From Rhypophila decipiens (taxonomy: Eukaryota; Ascomycota; Sordariomycetes; Sordariales; Naviculisporaceae), in assembly GCA_033297075.1 (NCBI GenBank), contig MU858045.1, forward strand, positions 1,164,839 to 1,228,838: a stretch of DNA of 64,000 nucleotides, in the 5' to 3' direction. The notes under the pieces are model-generated. The model saw only the letters and a list, made by a program, of their open reading frames with translations. It searched no databases and was not told the DNA's origin. Of this stretch, positions 23,673-34,984 are shown one piece after another; positions within the stretch are counted from its first letter, which is position 1, and each line of letters opens with the position of its first letter. A program made the translations under genes and the position numbers.

Positions 23673-24878
23673 TCAGCACATCAGCTGGGCCCTATAATTC
23701 TCCCAGTCCACGATGGTCAAGACGTCGGAGATCTTTCCCTGCTCAAGCCAATAGAATGCATGCTCGGAGAAAGCGACCGGCTTCCCATTGGGTATACCTC
23801 CACCAAACGGCTTGACTGGGGTTCCCGAAAAGTCTATGCGGACAGCAATCTGTTGCAAATCCTCGTCCACCAATACAGTGTGGGCATTGAACTCGAGGTC
23901 TGGAATCGCGTCGAAGGCTTTCCTCATGAGCAAGCAGTAGTCCTCGACCGACTTCTTGCTTCCGTTCCAGACCACGCCCGACGCTTTGCAGAAAACGCCG
24001 ACCTCTGGCCCGCCTTTGGTAGAGTTGATGGCTGTGATGTAGTCTTGATAGAATGTCCTCAGGTCGATGGACACGCGAGGCGGTGGCGGACGCAGACTCG
24101 GGACTGGTGTGATCTTGGAACCGTGAGGAAACCTCTCGCTCAGGTCGGATATGTCGCTCAACTCGTTGATCTTGCCCTTGGCGAAGTAAGCAAACATGTG
24201 GCGGGCGTAGTGAGTTGTACTGCGGCTGGTGCCAGGGAGCATCATGCCATCGACCACCACCATGGTCACCCGTAGTCGCGCTCCGACGGGCCCGCCGCCA
24301 TCCGCCCGGTCCATCTCTTCACTGCCCGACAGCTTGCCGCCCAAGATGGACACAACGTTGAGGGTGATGTTGGACTTGGGCGGGAATTCTTGTCTAAAGT
24401 GCTGTGTAAACTCAAAGAGCGTCATGCGATGGCCGTTATACGTCAACCTGCCATGAATGCTGTCAGGGAGCATGTTCCATTGTCGACGGTTGATTCGGCT
24501 GACGAGGGCCTTGAAACGTAGTCGATTATCTGGTTTGGGGCTTGGTTTGATGCCGACCCGGGCATATCTAGCCGCCATTTCTTCCTCTGACTCCTTGGCT
24601 GCCTCGAGTCCCCCGACATCTGCTTGGTTCACCTTGATTGCGTTTTGACTCGTGGCGGTTTGTGTCTGGTTCCGCGGTCGCTGGGATCCGTGGAGCTCTG
24701 CTGGTTTGCCACCCTGTACTCGGGGTTGAGTTGACTGTGCTTCAGGTTGAGATAGTGTCGCGTCTGGATCAAGAATAACTTCCCATGACTGCGAATTCGG
24801 CTGCGAATCGGGCTGGGAGAAAGGATCCAATATTTGATGTTGACTGATGGGCGAATGACTGAGATGCTGAAAAGACAT
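23673..24878 (-). CDS. Protein with two SnoaL/NTF2-like domains
   Basis: 401 aa, one exon. The first 75 residues are Gln/Ser/Pro-rich and disordered. Two cone-shaped alpha+beta barrel domains follow. Domain 1 (about 118-265) includes RFKALVSRINRRQWNMLPD, GARLRVTMVVVDG and HMFAYFAKGKINELSDISDL. Domain 2 (about 280-398) includes FYQDYITAIN, SVEDYCLLMRKAFDAIPDLE, AVRIDFSGTP and HAFYWLEQGKISDVLTIVDW. The pattern is that of SnoaL-like polyketide cyclases and dehydratases. In fungi such tandem copies are usually of unknown role, so an enzymatic activity is not claimed. No biosynthetic partners are nearby. Confidence 0.75.
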   Translation of the reverse strand: MSFQHLSHSPISQHQILDPFSQPDSQPNSQSWEVILDPDATLSQPEAQSTQPRVQGGKPAELHGSQRPRNQTQTATSQNAIKVNQADVGGLEAAKESEEEMAARYARVGIKPSPKPDNRLRFKALVSRINRRQWNMLPDSIHGRLTYNGHRMTLFEFTQHFRQEFPPKSNITLNVVSILGGKLSGSEEMDRADGGGPVGARLRVTMVVVDGMMLPGTSRSTTHYARHMFAYFAKGKINELSDISDLSERFPHGSKITPVPSLRPPPPRVSIDLRTFYQDYITAINSTKGGPEVGVFCKASGVVWNGSKKSVEDYCLLMRKAFDAIPDLEFNAHTVLVDEDLQQIAVRIDFSGTPVKPFGGGIPNGKPVAFSEHAFYWLEQGKISDVLTIVDWENYRAQLMC

Positions 24879-25204
24879 TTTGAATAAGCAATAGCTGAGG
24901 ATGACCAGCCGAGAGTGGCAGGTGAAGAATGAACTGATATAAAGGGGTTTTGAGGCCCATAATTCACAGACAGCTTGATGAACAAGAGAACAGATGGCGT
25001 GTTTATTTCATCACGAGATCACGTGACTGTTTTGGGCTGCCCAAAGGCCCTGATAAGATGCTGCGATAAGATAACGGTGTACAAGGCAAAGAAGAATGAC
25101 GTCATGCGTTTGGGTCATCATCACACAACAGGCACTCAGTTTGGTCCCAACTGAATGGAAGGAAGCATCATGAGATAATTCCATTGCACTACAAACGCTC
25201 ACTT

Positions 25205-25531
25205 CTTTGCTAATATATGGGACCCAGCTTGTGGTGCATCTGCCATTATTACAACTGTCAGCAAAACTGGTTGCACTCCGAATCCAGGCTGCAACCCTTG
25301 GCTTCACATTCGCCACGTTTCTCGTCCTAAATATTCGAGTCTCTGCGATAGTTAACTGTGCCGAAACATGATGCCAAGTAACAAAGCTGCATCTCATATC
25401 AGCGAGACGCACTAATTCACCCACGGTTGCCGGGTCAACGACGCCAGCCAAGACAGCCGGGAACCAGGGGTAAAAGGCCGCAATGGCAGTGACTGGCTTG
25501 GAAAGATGCATGTTTGATGGTAGGCTGTAAA
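25205..25531 (-). CDS. Possible small secreted cysteine-rich peptide (uncertain, perhaps broken)
   Basis: A signal-peptide-like start MHLSKPVTAIAAFYPWFPAV lies at about 25,531. A plausible intron of about 86 bp (GTGCGT...ATTTAG, with TTAAC before the acceptor) leads to a short exon. That exon holds a Lys-Arg pair and then four cysteines within 20 residues (spacing C-x4-C-x5-C-x3-C) before a stop. Two more cysteines (C-x4-C) follow directly in another frame. The gene may be a genuine very short peptide, or a longer six-cysteine peptide disrupted by an indel next to a TTTT run. The region could also be non-coding. Confidence 0.25.
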
Positions 25532-25565
25532 TGACGGGTTGGCATTGAAGAACGGATCTGGACAA

Positions 25566-26269
25566 GCAATGAGCTTGGTGCCGTTGTTCTTACTGTCGAG
25601 CTGGAAAGATGTCACCATGAAGCCACAAAGGCATCCGAGGGCCAGGCAGAGAGGCTGCTTTCTATGCCGCATTTCCACCAAGAATCACCGTGAGTGCGAC
25701 CTGCTGGCTTGTTGACCATGCCCAATTGGTACTGTCTCATTCCATGACGTCATCTGAGCCCCTGTTGCCTCCGACGCCGGCCGCCTTGTCGTTCAATGTG
25801 TGAATTTCATGGCTGTTGTTACTCACCCTGGTTGCGAGGCTACATGATGCTTTGTAACGGCACAGGAAAGGCACGTAATGATCAAAATTTGGGGTTGTGA
25901 TACGGAAACTTGTCACCATACCCAGAGCAATAAACCAATCGCCGTCATTACTATCCATTCTGGTCACTCATTGGCAATGGCTGTCCGGCACACTTGCACC
26001 ATCTCCATGTCAGCAATGGTTCATGTCACGGGTCAGCTCTCAAGTCCACGTGCTGTCAGATACTCCGAATAACAGGATATAAAGCAGCACATGTGCCTGC
26101 TTAATGTTCCAAGTTACACATATATTCCTTACAGATCGCTCTCCACCCTGCGCCTTGTTATAATTCAAATCGTTATCTCGCTTCCAGCTCCTTACAGTCT
26201 CCCTGCCGTGACAATCAGTCTTCACCAGCAGATACTTGGATTACAATCCTTATCTTCTTCTCGTTCCAC
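25566..26269. other. Intergenic, nothing recognised
   Basis: No supported gene or repeat in this spacer. Confidence 0.35.
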
Positions 26270-26952
26270 CTAGCAGTCATCCCAACGCACAATAGTATTC
26301 CAGCTGGTCCTCTCAAAGTTTTGCCCACTAACGAAATCATTCCATTGGTTAACGGTGGTCCAGGGGCACACTTCGGTGATGTGCCCCGCGCTGTTGGCAA
26401 TCCCATCCCAAGTGACCGTCTTGGAAACAGTGTTCTGTGAGCAGCTCGGTTAACCTTGAAATCCGAGTCCATAACCTATCCTTCAATAAGAGGTCGCGAG
26501 GAGATAAGTCAAAGAAGACTCACATCGTTGCACCAATAGATGGCGGCATCGTATGAGCAGCTGACACGGGAACACCTGCCCGGACCAGGGGCCAACGTTG
26601 CTTGTCCACCAAGTCGGTGGAGATAGTCGACACCATCACGGATGGTACCGACGTTCGCCTGTCTAAACTCGTTGCAGAACTGGACGCCGCGGCGTGGAAT
26701 AGACCTCCGCTTTATGACCGGGGATGGAGTTTCTGCTTCGGGCGCAGGAGGGAGTACAAACTCTGGGTTGATGGTTGTAGCCTGTGCAACGACCTCCTGG
26801 ATGGTACCGTTCAAGACCGCGATCTGGCCTGGGGAGATCTCAATTTCCCATGACATGGGAACGATTTCATATCCTGGGATGGGCTCTACCTCTCCGGCAG
26901 AGGCAGATCGACCAAGGATCGACCCAGCGATGACAAGACTGGAAATGCGCAT
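26270..26952 (-). CDS. Small secreted cysteine-rich protein (ascomycete effector-like family)
   Basis: Exons 26524-26952 and 26270-26434 (intron 89 bp, phase 0) give 197 aa. The signal peptide is MRISSLVIAGSILGRSASA. The mature N-terminus reads GYEIVPMSWEIEISPGQ and VLNGTIQEVVAQATTINPEF, a pro-region found in a widespread ascomycete family. A KRR site at 81-83 may be cut by a Kex2-type protease. The core has FCNEF, GVDYLHRLGG and PGRCSRVSCSYDAAIYWCND. Six cysteines in all could form three disulphides. The last 54 residues (from NTVSKTVTWDG) end on a Cys and differ from the tail I expect in the family. The function is unknown; a role at the host or competitor interface is only inferred. Confidence 0.75.
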
Positions 26953-29028
26953 TGTTGGGATTCTCGGGAATGTTGAAGCTGGCAGACTCAGCAAGACGGG
27001 AGTGTTTGTGGACAATGAGGTGTTTGTGGATAATAAAGTAAATAATAACCCGAATGTCGAAAAAGACAGCCGAGTTGCTGGCCTTCTTATAGGAATCAGG
27101 AGCTCCAGGAATGCTCTTGTTCGCGTCGTCTTACAGTCTTTCGACCTGTCCCGAGAAGCCTGATGTACTCACACCAAAACCGGGCGCTGGATTCTGAAGC
27201 CACATCACGATGCATGCCGTGCCTCCTGTTGGTGGTTGAACTTGGAAGAATCAGTCCGGTGACCACGGAGAGTGTTCAGAATTCGACCTGCCTCCGCACA
27301 CCGGTGAGCTGCATGGGATACACAAGGATGACCAACGTCCTTGACTTTGGAAGCTGAGAGTCGATTTCCATTATCAAGTGAACCCACAATCACACCACCA
27401 TACAAGTCGACAGCCAACAACAGGTCACACAAAAAGAATGGAATGACAACTAGCAATAAGCAACATTGGCAATGGGATTTTCCAGTGACTTGTTGACGGG
27501 TCTAGAGTTCTCCTACCGGTTCATATACATGCTTATACCTAATAAAGATTTCGAAAGATTTTGTTAGCTTTAGCTATTCATATTCTCATTGCACTGATTG
27601 CAGGGAGCTTTAGCATAGGTATGTCCATACTTTGTCTTCCGCAATGGAACTTGTGTAATCCCGTAGTTATGCTGATGACTGATCATAGCTTAGTTCTGAG
27701 AGGAATTTGCTTCTGTGAAAGGTCCATTATCGGTTCCTCATAAGCGCCTGACCTCTCATCCTATGTGTCGTGATCTGCACTGACAGTCTTTCCAACAATG
27801 GTTGAAGGCCCAACTAATCTCTGTTGGTCAGATCACAGTCTGGTCTTGGTCATCCGGCGACGTTGCTAGAGACAGCCTGTCGAGTGCTTTCTCTCTGAGG
27901 CCTCTTTCTGGCCATCTGCCCTTGAAAGTCTATATTTTTACTTTCATCATCTTCCCATTCAAGTCACCCAACACCACATTCACTAGTTTTATATATCCAG
28001 CATTCCATTTGACCGTGGTCAGCTTATGGGATTGTCCCATTCCATTCACCGAGAACATCTTTATCATGAACCCTCAGAGTCGAGCCAGCCACAATACCAA
28101 CGGGAAAGGTCTAATACGGTGTACGGGCCTCTATACTGGCCAGTAAAGACTGATTGCCTTCGCCTCTACTTATCCACGGTCTCTTGAAACTAATATATTA
28201 CATCATTTAAATGTAAGTTCTAGTATGGTCCTATTACTCGAGTAACTTGAACGCTTTCAATGGACAGTGGGGCTTGAACACCATTCCTTGCAGGGAGATT
28301 TCAGGTTGCTAAGGGACTCAAGGTGTGATGTGTTGATGTTAAAAAAGGCTCGCATTCCCGAAGACGCGTGCCGGGTATATGCCCGATCGAAACACGGCTC
28401 CATATTACTTTGCAGTGTCACCACGTTATCTCCCCGCACATTTGGTACTCACTTTCTGCATACCACCGTCTCGACATAAAGGGTCGGCCATTGACCTTGA
28501 TACGCACAAGACCCAAGCTTATGAGGTCCGGTAGATGTCGAGCGTTTCGTCAAATCACTTGCCTGCATTCCGCATGGCACAAACGTTGTTCACATATCAT
28601 TGGGGGAAGCGGAGATACAGCCCCGTGAATAATATCTAATCCACGTGTGTGATCGATCATGTTTATCTGACAGCCAACTAGCTGCGGGATAAATAGACCC
28701 GGTCCAGAGGGTATCTGCGGCAGGTAAATATGTCAAGTATAGAGACCCCCGAATTTACCCACCCTATCGCATTTTACCCACCATCAAAGCAGACAGAAGC
28801 TGGGTTGTGTACTCTATCTAGCAACTTCCAGGCAAAAATGTGAAGCTGCAGTATAGTGTGGGTTAGCTGGAAGGGTCACATTATCATGACATGCACAGGC
28901 AAGATATGATCTGTCTAATATGACAAGAGTCCCTGGGCTCAACCTACCCAAAATCTTTCCCTTGAGGGTTTCTTTCCTCAACAGTGCACGCTGATCCTTG
29001 GCCACCAAGCTGGCACCGGGATTCAGAC
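26953..29028. other. Intergenic, with a short leader-like ORF
   Basis: At 27,900-28,150 a CT-rich leader is followed by ATG at 28,066 and a 26-codon frame (MNPQSRASHNTNGK and onward). No downstream exon was found. At 28,750-28,790 the motif TTTACCCACC occurs twice about 25 bp apart. No other feature is seen. Confidence 0.3.
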
Positions 29029-30456
29029 ATGTCAGTCAACAATAAACCCGACCAGTTTGCCGGTCCGTCGACGTTGCCAAGCCCCGAGGAAGAAGCAGCG
29101 CTACCCCATAACAACCAAGCAACGAAGCTCAACAGTGCGATATGGGTTCTGACCGCCCTCTCGGGGGGATTCCTTGCCCTGCGTCTATACTGCAAATATC
29201 TTCGACGAAAGGGACTCTGGTGGGATGATATCATTCTCATTGCTGCCTGGGTACGTTCACGATTTGGTATTGTGTCACTCTCAATACCTATGAACTGCCG
29301 TGACGCTGACGAATTGTGAGTGAGGGTGAGCAGATGACCATCACCGTCGAGTGCGCTGTGCTCACGTACATGACAAGTCTTGGTTACGGACTTCACGTAT
29401 GGGATTTCAACATGGTGAACATGCCCCGGCTGCTTCTGAGCGTCAACATCGCCGGCAGCTTCTCTGTGACGGCGGCCATATGGTCCAAGACGAGTTTCGC
29501 ATTCACCTTGCTTCGACTGACAGAGGGCAAGACCAAATGGTTTATATGGTTCATGATTGTGTCGATGAATATTGCCATGGGTCTCAGTGCGCTCCTCCCA
29601 TGGGTCACTTGCAGCCCGGTTCAGAAGTCATGGGACATGACAATTGACGGAACATGTTGGAAGCCGACCGTCCTTGTTCATTACAACATCTTCTCTGCTG
29701 CCTACTCGGGATTGATGGATATCGCCTTGGCCCTCCTTCCATGGAAGGTAATCTGGAAACTCCAGATGAGGCTCAAGGAGAAAGTTGGTGTTGCGCTGGC
29801 AATGAGCATGGGCATCGTGTGAGTTACACGACAGTGAATTACTTACTCGGGTTCTAGGAATCGAAAGGGAAGTTGACAATTGTTTCACAGCGCGGGCATC
29901 ACTGGCCTCGTCAAAACGAGCAAGATCACGGTCATGTTGTCACACGACTTTGGTAAGACCATCCCTCTCAGCTTGCCACTTCAATGACTTACCAATGTTA
30001 CCATTGTCACCGACAGCGGATGGCGTCGATCTCTTTATTTGGGGAAATGCCGAGACGACGACAACCATCATTGCTGCCAGCATCCCAATCTTGCGGGTCC
30101 TGATCCGCGACGTCACACATTCGCGACACTATTATCGACATAGAGCCAGAGATGACAGTGGGAAGCAAAGTTCGGTAACAGCAACAAGCTCACGACACAC
30201 CGGGGCGTCTGTGATAAAGCCCTCAGGCAACGTGGTGGTCACCATATCGGGGGGACCGCCTACAAATAGCAGAGATACACATCAGGTATTGGATGAGGGG
30301 AGCGAAAAGAGCATGGTGCTAAATGGAGCAGTACCTGCTCAGATCCCGGGGAGGATAGTAAAAACAAAGGACTTCTCTGTGCAATATCATTACAGCAATG
30401 ATAGGCGGGAGGGAGCGGAAAGTGACGAGTTCGAAATGCAGAACATTATAGTTTAA
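29029..30456 (+). CDS. PTH11-type rhodopsin-domain integral membrane protein
   Basis: Exons 29029-29250, 29334-29818, 29891-29952 and 30017-30456 (introns 83, 72 and 64 bp) join to 402 aa. The fungal rhodopsin/SAT4 domain is complete with seven hydrophobic segments. They include NSAIWVLTALSGGFLALRLY, SLGYGLHVWDF, SFAFTLLRLTEGKTKWFIWF, WVTCSPVQKSWD, SAAYSGLMDIALALLPWKVI and NAETTTTIIAASIPILRVLI. The conserved CSP..K.WD cysteine region and the ALLPW..IW box are present. No CFEM domain precedes it. The C-terminal 120 residues are cytosolic, Ser/Thr-rich and unstructured. Such proteins are candidate G-protein-coupled or nutrient/surface sensors; the ligand is unknown. Confidence 0.9.
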
Positions 30457-30867
30457 ACTCGAATATCAACCTTGTTTAATCTGGTATTGACAAATGACTT
30501 GAAGGAAATGATGCCGGTGTCAGCCCAAAGCATAGGAAAGTGCAAACTGGCCTCGATGCTCAACCATAGACTTCAGCAACTATATTTGATAAGCGGGGAT
30601 ACAAGAAGATTGTCGGCACTTGCAAGATTGCAAGAGCCGCAGATAGGAGGCGAGGATGCTAGAAATCTCGGATCGTCACATGGTAGCCCGCTGATAGCCA
30701 GCAGCAGGTGATTCCGAGTCGTCGGCCGAGGATACCGGCACCGGCTCGGGAGATTCGTTCAAAGACTCAACATCTTCAACAATTACACAAAAATCCATGA
30801 TCTAGATCAGCTCTGGAGTCTTTTATCAGTCGACGTTTTACAGAATTCATTAACGCTCATTTCTTTT
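30457..30867. other. Spacer before the Mutator-like element
   Basis: 3' region of the receptor gene. No gene is seen here. Confidence 0.35.
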
Positions 30868-30952
30868 GGCGTTTGCTAGTCGCGCACCCCTCCTTTTGGC
30901 TACCCGCGCATCCCTCCTTTTGGGGGTTAGGGTTATGTATGGTAAAGTCAGG
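30868..30952 (+). repeat. MULE left terminal inverted repeat
   Basis: It starts GGCGTTTGCTAGTCGCGCAC. It contains two imperfect copies of GCGCA(C/T)CCCTCCTTTTGG and then GGGTTAGGGTTA, two telomere-like units, at 30924-30935. Confidence 0.85.
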
Positions 30953-31190
30953 GTGGCCCACCTTCGAGCCCACTGGGCCACCAAACTCCACCATTTAGAC
31001 CTCACCGCCCCAACTGCGCAGACAACAGCCAACAACCCCTCCATCACAGTCAATAGCCACGGTCACGTTCAAATCGCCGCGTTCAATCGCCGCGCTCGCA
31101 ACGGTCAGTACAGCTATCTACAGCCCTGAATATAGCTAACATTGGCCCTCTAGAGCGCTGTACGCGTTGATCCAGCGATTGCGCCGCGCC

Positions 31191-33844
31191 ATGGCGCCCA
31201 CTGCCACTGAAGCCGACGCCGCACGTGCCGACGAATACAGCGAGCCTGACTGGAATGGATTCTCGGATTCGGACGCCGAATGCGCCAGCCTACTCGAGAG
31301 CCATCACGGCAGTCCATCACGCCCTAGTGACCCTAGCCAACTGCCTAGCGATTCGTCGTTGAACACCTCGGATGACGACTCTGAGATCGAGGCCCCCCCC
31401 CAGCGGTCACTTTGGCCCTGTCCCCTCAGTGAAGGAGCTCCAAGAGCTTGTCAACAAGTGGGCGAAGAGGAAAGGCTTCGCTGTGGTCCGCACCAATGGC
31501 CGCAGCAAGCGAGATGGCGAATACAGTCGGTACGATCTTACCTGCGATAGGTATGGCCAACCAAGACCGTCTGAGTCAGTAGGGCTCCGTACGACGGCCT
31601 CTCGCAAGTACGGTTGCCAGTGGAAGGCGGCGGCGGAAAGGACCGCAAGGGGGTGGATGTTCCGTAACCACAGCGAGCCAAAACACCGCGTTCACAACCA
31701 TGGACCCTCTCTTCACCCCTCTGCCCACACCCAACACCGGAAAATGGACTCTGAGACCATAAGCACCGTTGCTGGTATCTCCAAGCATAATGGTATTCAT
31801 GCCAGGGAGGTGAGGTCTATCATCAAAGACCAGAACCCCGAAGCTGTATATACGAGGAAGGATATCTACAACGCGAGAGCGAAGATCCGCCTCGACGAGC
31901 TTGATGGACATACCCCAGCCGGCGCGCTAATCGAAGCCCTTGACAGGTGCGGTATCCGGTATCGCGTCAAGTGGGAAGATCCGACTAAGACTCGCTTTGT
32001 TGGCGTAGTCTGGAGCTTTGAATGTAGTCTGGACCTTACAGACCAGTTCTCTGAAGTCATGAACATAGATCTGACCTACAATACTAACTGCCTCGGCTAC
32101 CCTCTCTACCAAGTCACAGGCATGACCTCTGTCAACAAGATCTTCAACTCTGTATTTGGCGTTATCGATAACGAGAAGAGGGAGGCTTTTGACTTCCTCT
32201 GTACGGCAACAAAGGAGCTCCGAGCTGAGAGGGGGATCGAGGAACCTCTTGTTGTTGTAACAGACCACTGCAAGGAGATGAAGGCGGCGCTTGCGGAGGT
32301 CTTTGACCGTACCCAACAATAAATCTGCATCTTTCACATCCTCAAGAACGTTCACCTCAACGCCAAGATGAAGTTCAAACGCAATACCGAACCTGGCTCT
32401 GAGGATGAGGCCGTTGGCGAGGGTCTCAACGAGGTCGAGAGAGCTGCCATGGCTACAGAACACCGCCAGCAAGAGGAACAACAAGAGGAACAACAAGATA
32501 CGGCCAACGCCACCCCTAAGGTGTTTTCTCACCATCCTCAGGGGGTCCATGATATGTTCCAGGTCATGGTGTACGCTAGGGACGAGGCGCTATTCTTCGA
32601 CGCCTAGAAGGCGTTGAAGGCGAAGTTTCTAGACCAACCGGCGATCCTTCGGTATATCCAGAAACAGTGGATGCCCTGCCGTGAGCAGTGGGCGTACTGT
32701 CACACCGAGAACTATCAGAACTTCGGGGCCGTGGTGACCTCTCCTACAGAGACGGCTAACCTAACCGTCAAGAGCTATCTCCTTAACGGCAGAAGCAACG
32801 TATACCGGCTAATCAGCGCCATCGTTGAGATGGTTGACGAGCAGTGCAGAGTACTCGATGAGGTCGTCGCTAACGAAGCTGTACGGATACGCCGTGAGTA
32901 CATCGGCCGCACCTACCTTGGCAAACTGCCGTTGAAGATCTCATACAAGGGCCTTGAGCACATCAACCGCGAATACCTTCACGCCAAGGTAGCGATACCG
33001 ACTTCTAGGCGGCGTAGCAAGCCCCTTAAGCCCTGCGATGATGACTGTACAGTTGGGTTTCAGTATGGCGTACCTTGCCGGCATAGGATCTACGAGTTGC
33101 TCCTCGAGGGAGACAGCCTTCGCGTCAGAGACGTTCATCCGCACTGGTACCTCAAAGCACCACTTGTAAGTACCCGTGATCCTGCCTCGTTGGCTCTGCT
33201 AACCTTCATAGGACCTCCAAGATGCCTACCTTCGAATTCAGGATCCCAAGATAGCCGTGAGCAGGCGAGGAAGGCCCAAGAACAAGCCGATCGCACTACC
33301 TGCAGACCTCAGCGTACCGCCGGCGCCGAAGCAGACCAAGCGTAAGAGAACAACCCCAGGGCTACCGAAGGGCAACGCGCCGAGGCTACAGCCAAGCATA
33401 CGGCGGAGATTCTCAGCGTTCGAGATGCTGGATACAGATGAGGAGGAGGATACTATAAGGGCACAGGTGGTAGATACAGGCGCACCGGCGGCGAAGAAGC
33501 GTGGCAGACCGAAGGGGTCAAAAAACAAGCCCAAGCCTCCAGCTGACGGGATTCAGGAGCCAAGAACGACTTTGGTAATAGCCTCACGGCCGCGCAGTTC
33601 ACTGTTAATCAGCGCAACTGCTACTAGAACGGTTCCGCGGAAGCGCAAAAGGGCGGCGCCCTGCGAGGACTCACGGTCAGGGGGCGAGGCTGTGATAGCG
33701 GCTGAGCAAGCAACTGTCTCAACACCACGAGATGGCGCCTTACAGGCAACTGGAGATGTGGTGATAGCCTCAACTGCGGTTACAAGCACGGAGCAGCCGG
33801 CAGAGGTGCCTGTCAGCCCTATTCCGGCTGCTAGGGTTACTTGA
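31191..33844 (+). pseudogene. Dead MULE transposase
   Basis: It starts MAPTATEADAARADEYSEPD with an acidic leader. Next come a FAR1/WRKY-like DNA-binding region (VVRTNGRSKRDGEYSRYDLT, CQWKAAAERTARGW, RVHNHGPSLHP) and a MULE DDE domain. The domain shows the Asp motifs VMNIDLTYNTN and VVVTDHCKEMKAAL, then a C2H-type site (CDDDCTVGFQYGVPCRH). After a 46-bp intron (33166-33211) there is an AT-hook tail (RRGRPKNKP, KKRGRPKGSKNKPK). Three lesions are visible: a frameshift in the nine-C run at 31393-31401 (eight would keep frame), TAA at 32320-32322 and TAG at 32605-32607. Both stops fit a single C-to-T change in CAA or CAG, the RIP-type context. Confidence 0.85.
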
Positions 33845-34272
33845 TCTGGCCGGCAGATACGGCTTACAGAGAAGGCGGCCGACGCCGCAGTTGCGCGCAA
33901 GTAGGCTCTGTCTGGTGTGTCCAGACTTGTGCGCTTGGTTGAGTGTGTTGGCTGAGATAAGGCCGATCTGGCCAATCAGAACGCTGCATTCAGGGCTTTA
34001 TATCTGTGCGAGAGCCCCTCACAGCGTTGTGTCCAGATCGGTGCGCCCAGTCGGATCATGACTGGCTACTCACGACTGGCCAACGCTCACGACTAGCCAA
34101 CGCTGTGGAGGGGCAAGGAGAGCTTGTTTTGGTATGCTCTGTAGAGATAGAGTATCTAGATTATATAGAAAACACTAAGAAAACTAATGCTGCCCTGGAT
34201 GTGGTGATACTGGCTGAGAATCGCTGTCCTTGGTGTTGTGGATATTGTGTCTAAGTTGGTAAAAAAACCTAG

Positions 34273-34357
34273 CCTGACTTTACCATACATAACCCTAACC
34301 CCCAAAAGGAGGGATGCGCGGGTAGCCAAAAGGAGGGGTGCGCGACTGGCAAACGCC
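34273..34357 (-). repeat. MULE right terminal inverted repeat
   Basis: Reverse complement of the left repeat with one mismatch (CAG instead of TAG near the tip). It carries the same telomere-like pair. Confidence 0.85.
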
Positions 34358-34474
34358 TTGTGTCGGGGTGGTTCCGAGACTGGCACCTAGGGACATTGGA
34401 TTTCATTTCTTCCATCTCTTCGAAAGTTCCAATGAATCTGTCGTCACCTGAGCGGCTGTAATATCCCATTCTCT

Positions 34475-34695
34475 TCTCCACACATTGACAATTTCTCGTC
34501 ATTTGCTTTCCACCCAGATTCTTGCCCACTCATAGTCGCGCCTGCCGTATCTCTGTTATCCCAAGTTTCCTTGTGAGTCACGTCATGTCCACTTCTCCTT
34601 CTCCAACATTGACAATTTCCCGTCATTTGCTTTCCATCCAGATTCTTGCTCACTCACATTCGCGCCTGCCGTATCTCTGTTATCCCAAGTTTCCT
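34475..34695 (+). repeat. Tandem duplication, period 124 bp, two copies
   Basis: Copy 1 begins at 34482 and copy 2 at 34606, each with ACATTGACAATTTC(T/C)CGTC. Both continue through CGCGCCTGCCGTATCTCTGT to CCCAAGTTTCC. A few substitutions separate the copies. No coding function is seen. It lies just outside the MULE. Confidence 0.75.
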
Positions 34696-34984
34696 CTTGT
34701 TCACCGACTCTGACCACCTGTCACATACTGGGTCCAGTGATACTGCTGATGCACCCGTCCGCCTCCCATAGACCATTATTTAAACCCCTTTTCCCTGCTT
34801 TCTCTTATTAGCAGAATCCTTTCCACAAACCTTGAATTGGCATCTGTCACAATTCACCGGTTTTATCCACCGAACCTCTTTACTCGACAGCACCAGCACT
34901 CAGCAGCATCTCATCCACCTCTACCATACCTACCTGCCTGTGCGATTGATACCGCCAAGATGATGCGGACAGCTATTTGCCTCA

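Larger units (their letters stand above)
30868..34357 (+). mobile_element. Mutator-like DNA transposon (MULE), 3.49 kb, inactive
   Basis: The element is bounded by 85-bp inverted repeats (30868-30952 and 34273-34357) that differ at one base. It carries one broken transposase gene and a 430-bp non-coding 3' part. No convincing 8-11-bp target duplication is visible. The left flank ends ATTTCTTTT and the right flank begins TTGTGTCGG. Insertion is therefore old, or a flank was rearranged. The interior is GC-richer than neighbouring AT islands, so any RIP was light. Confidence 0.85.
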
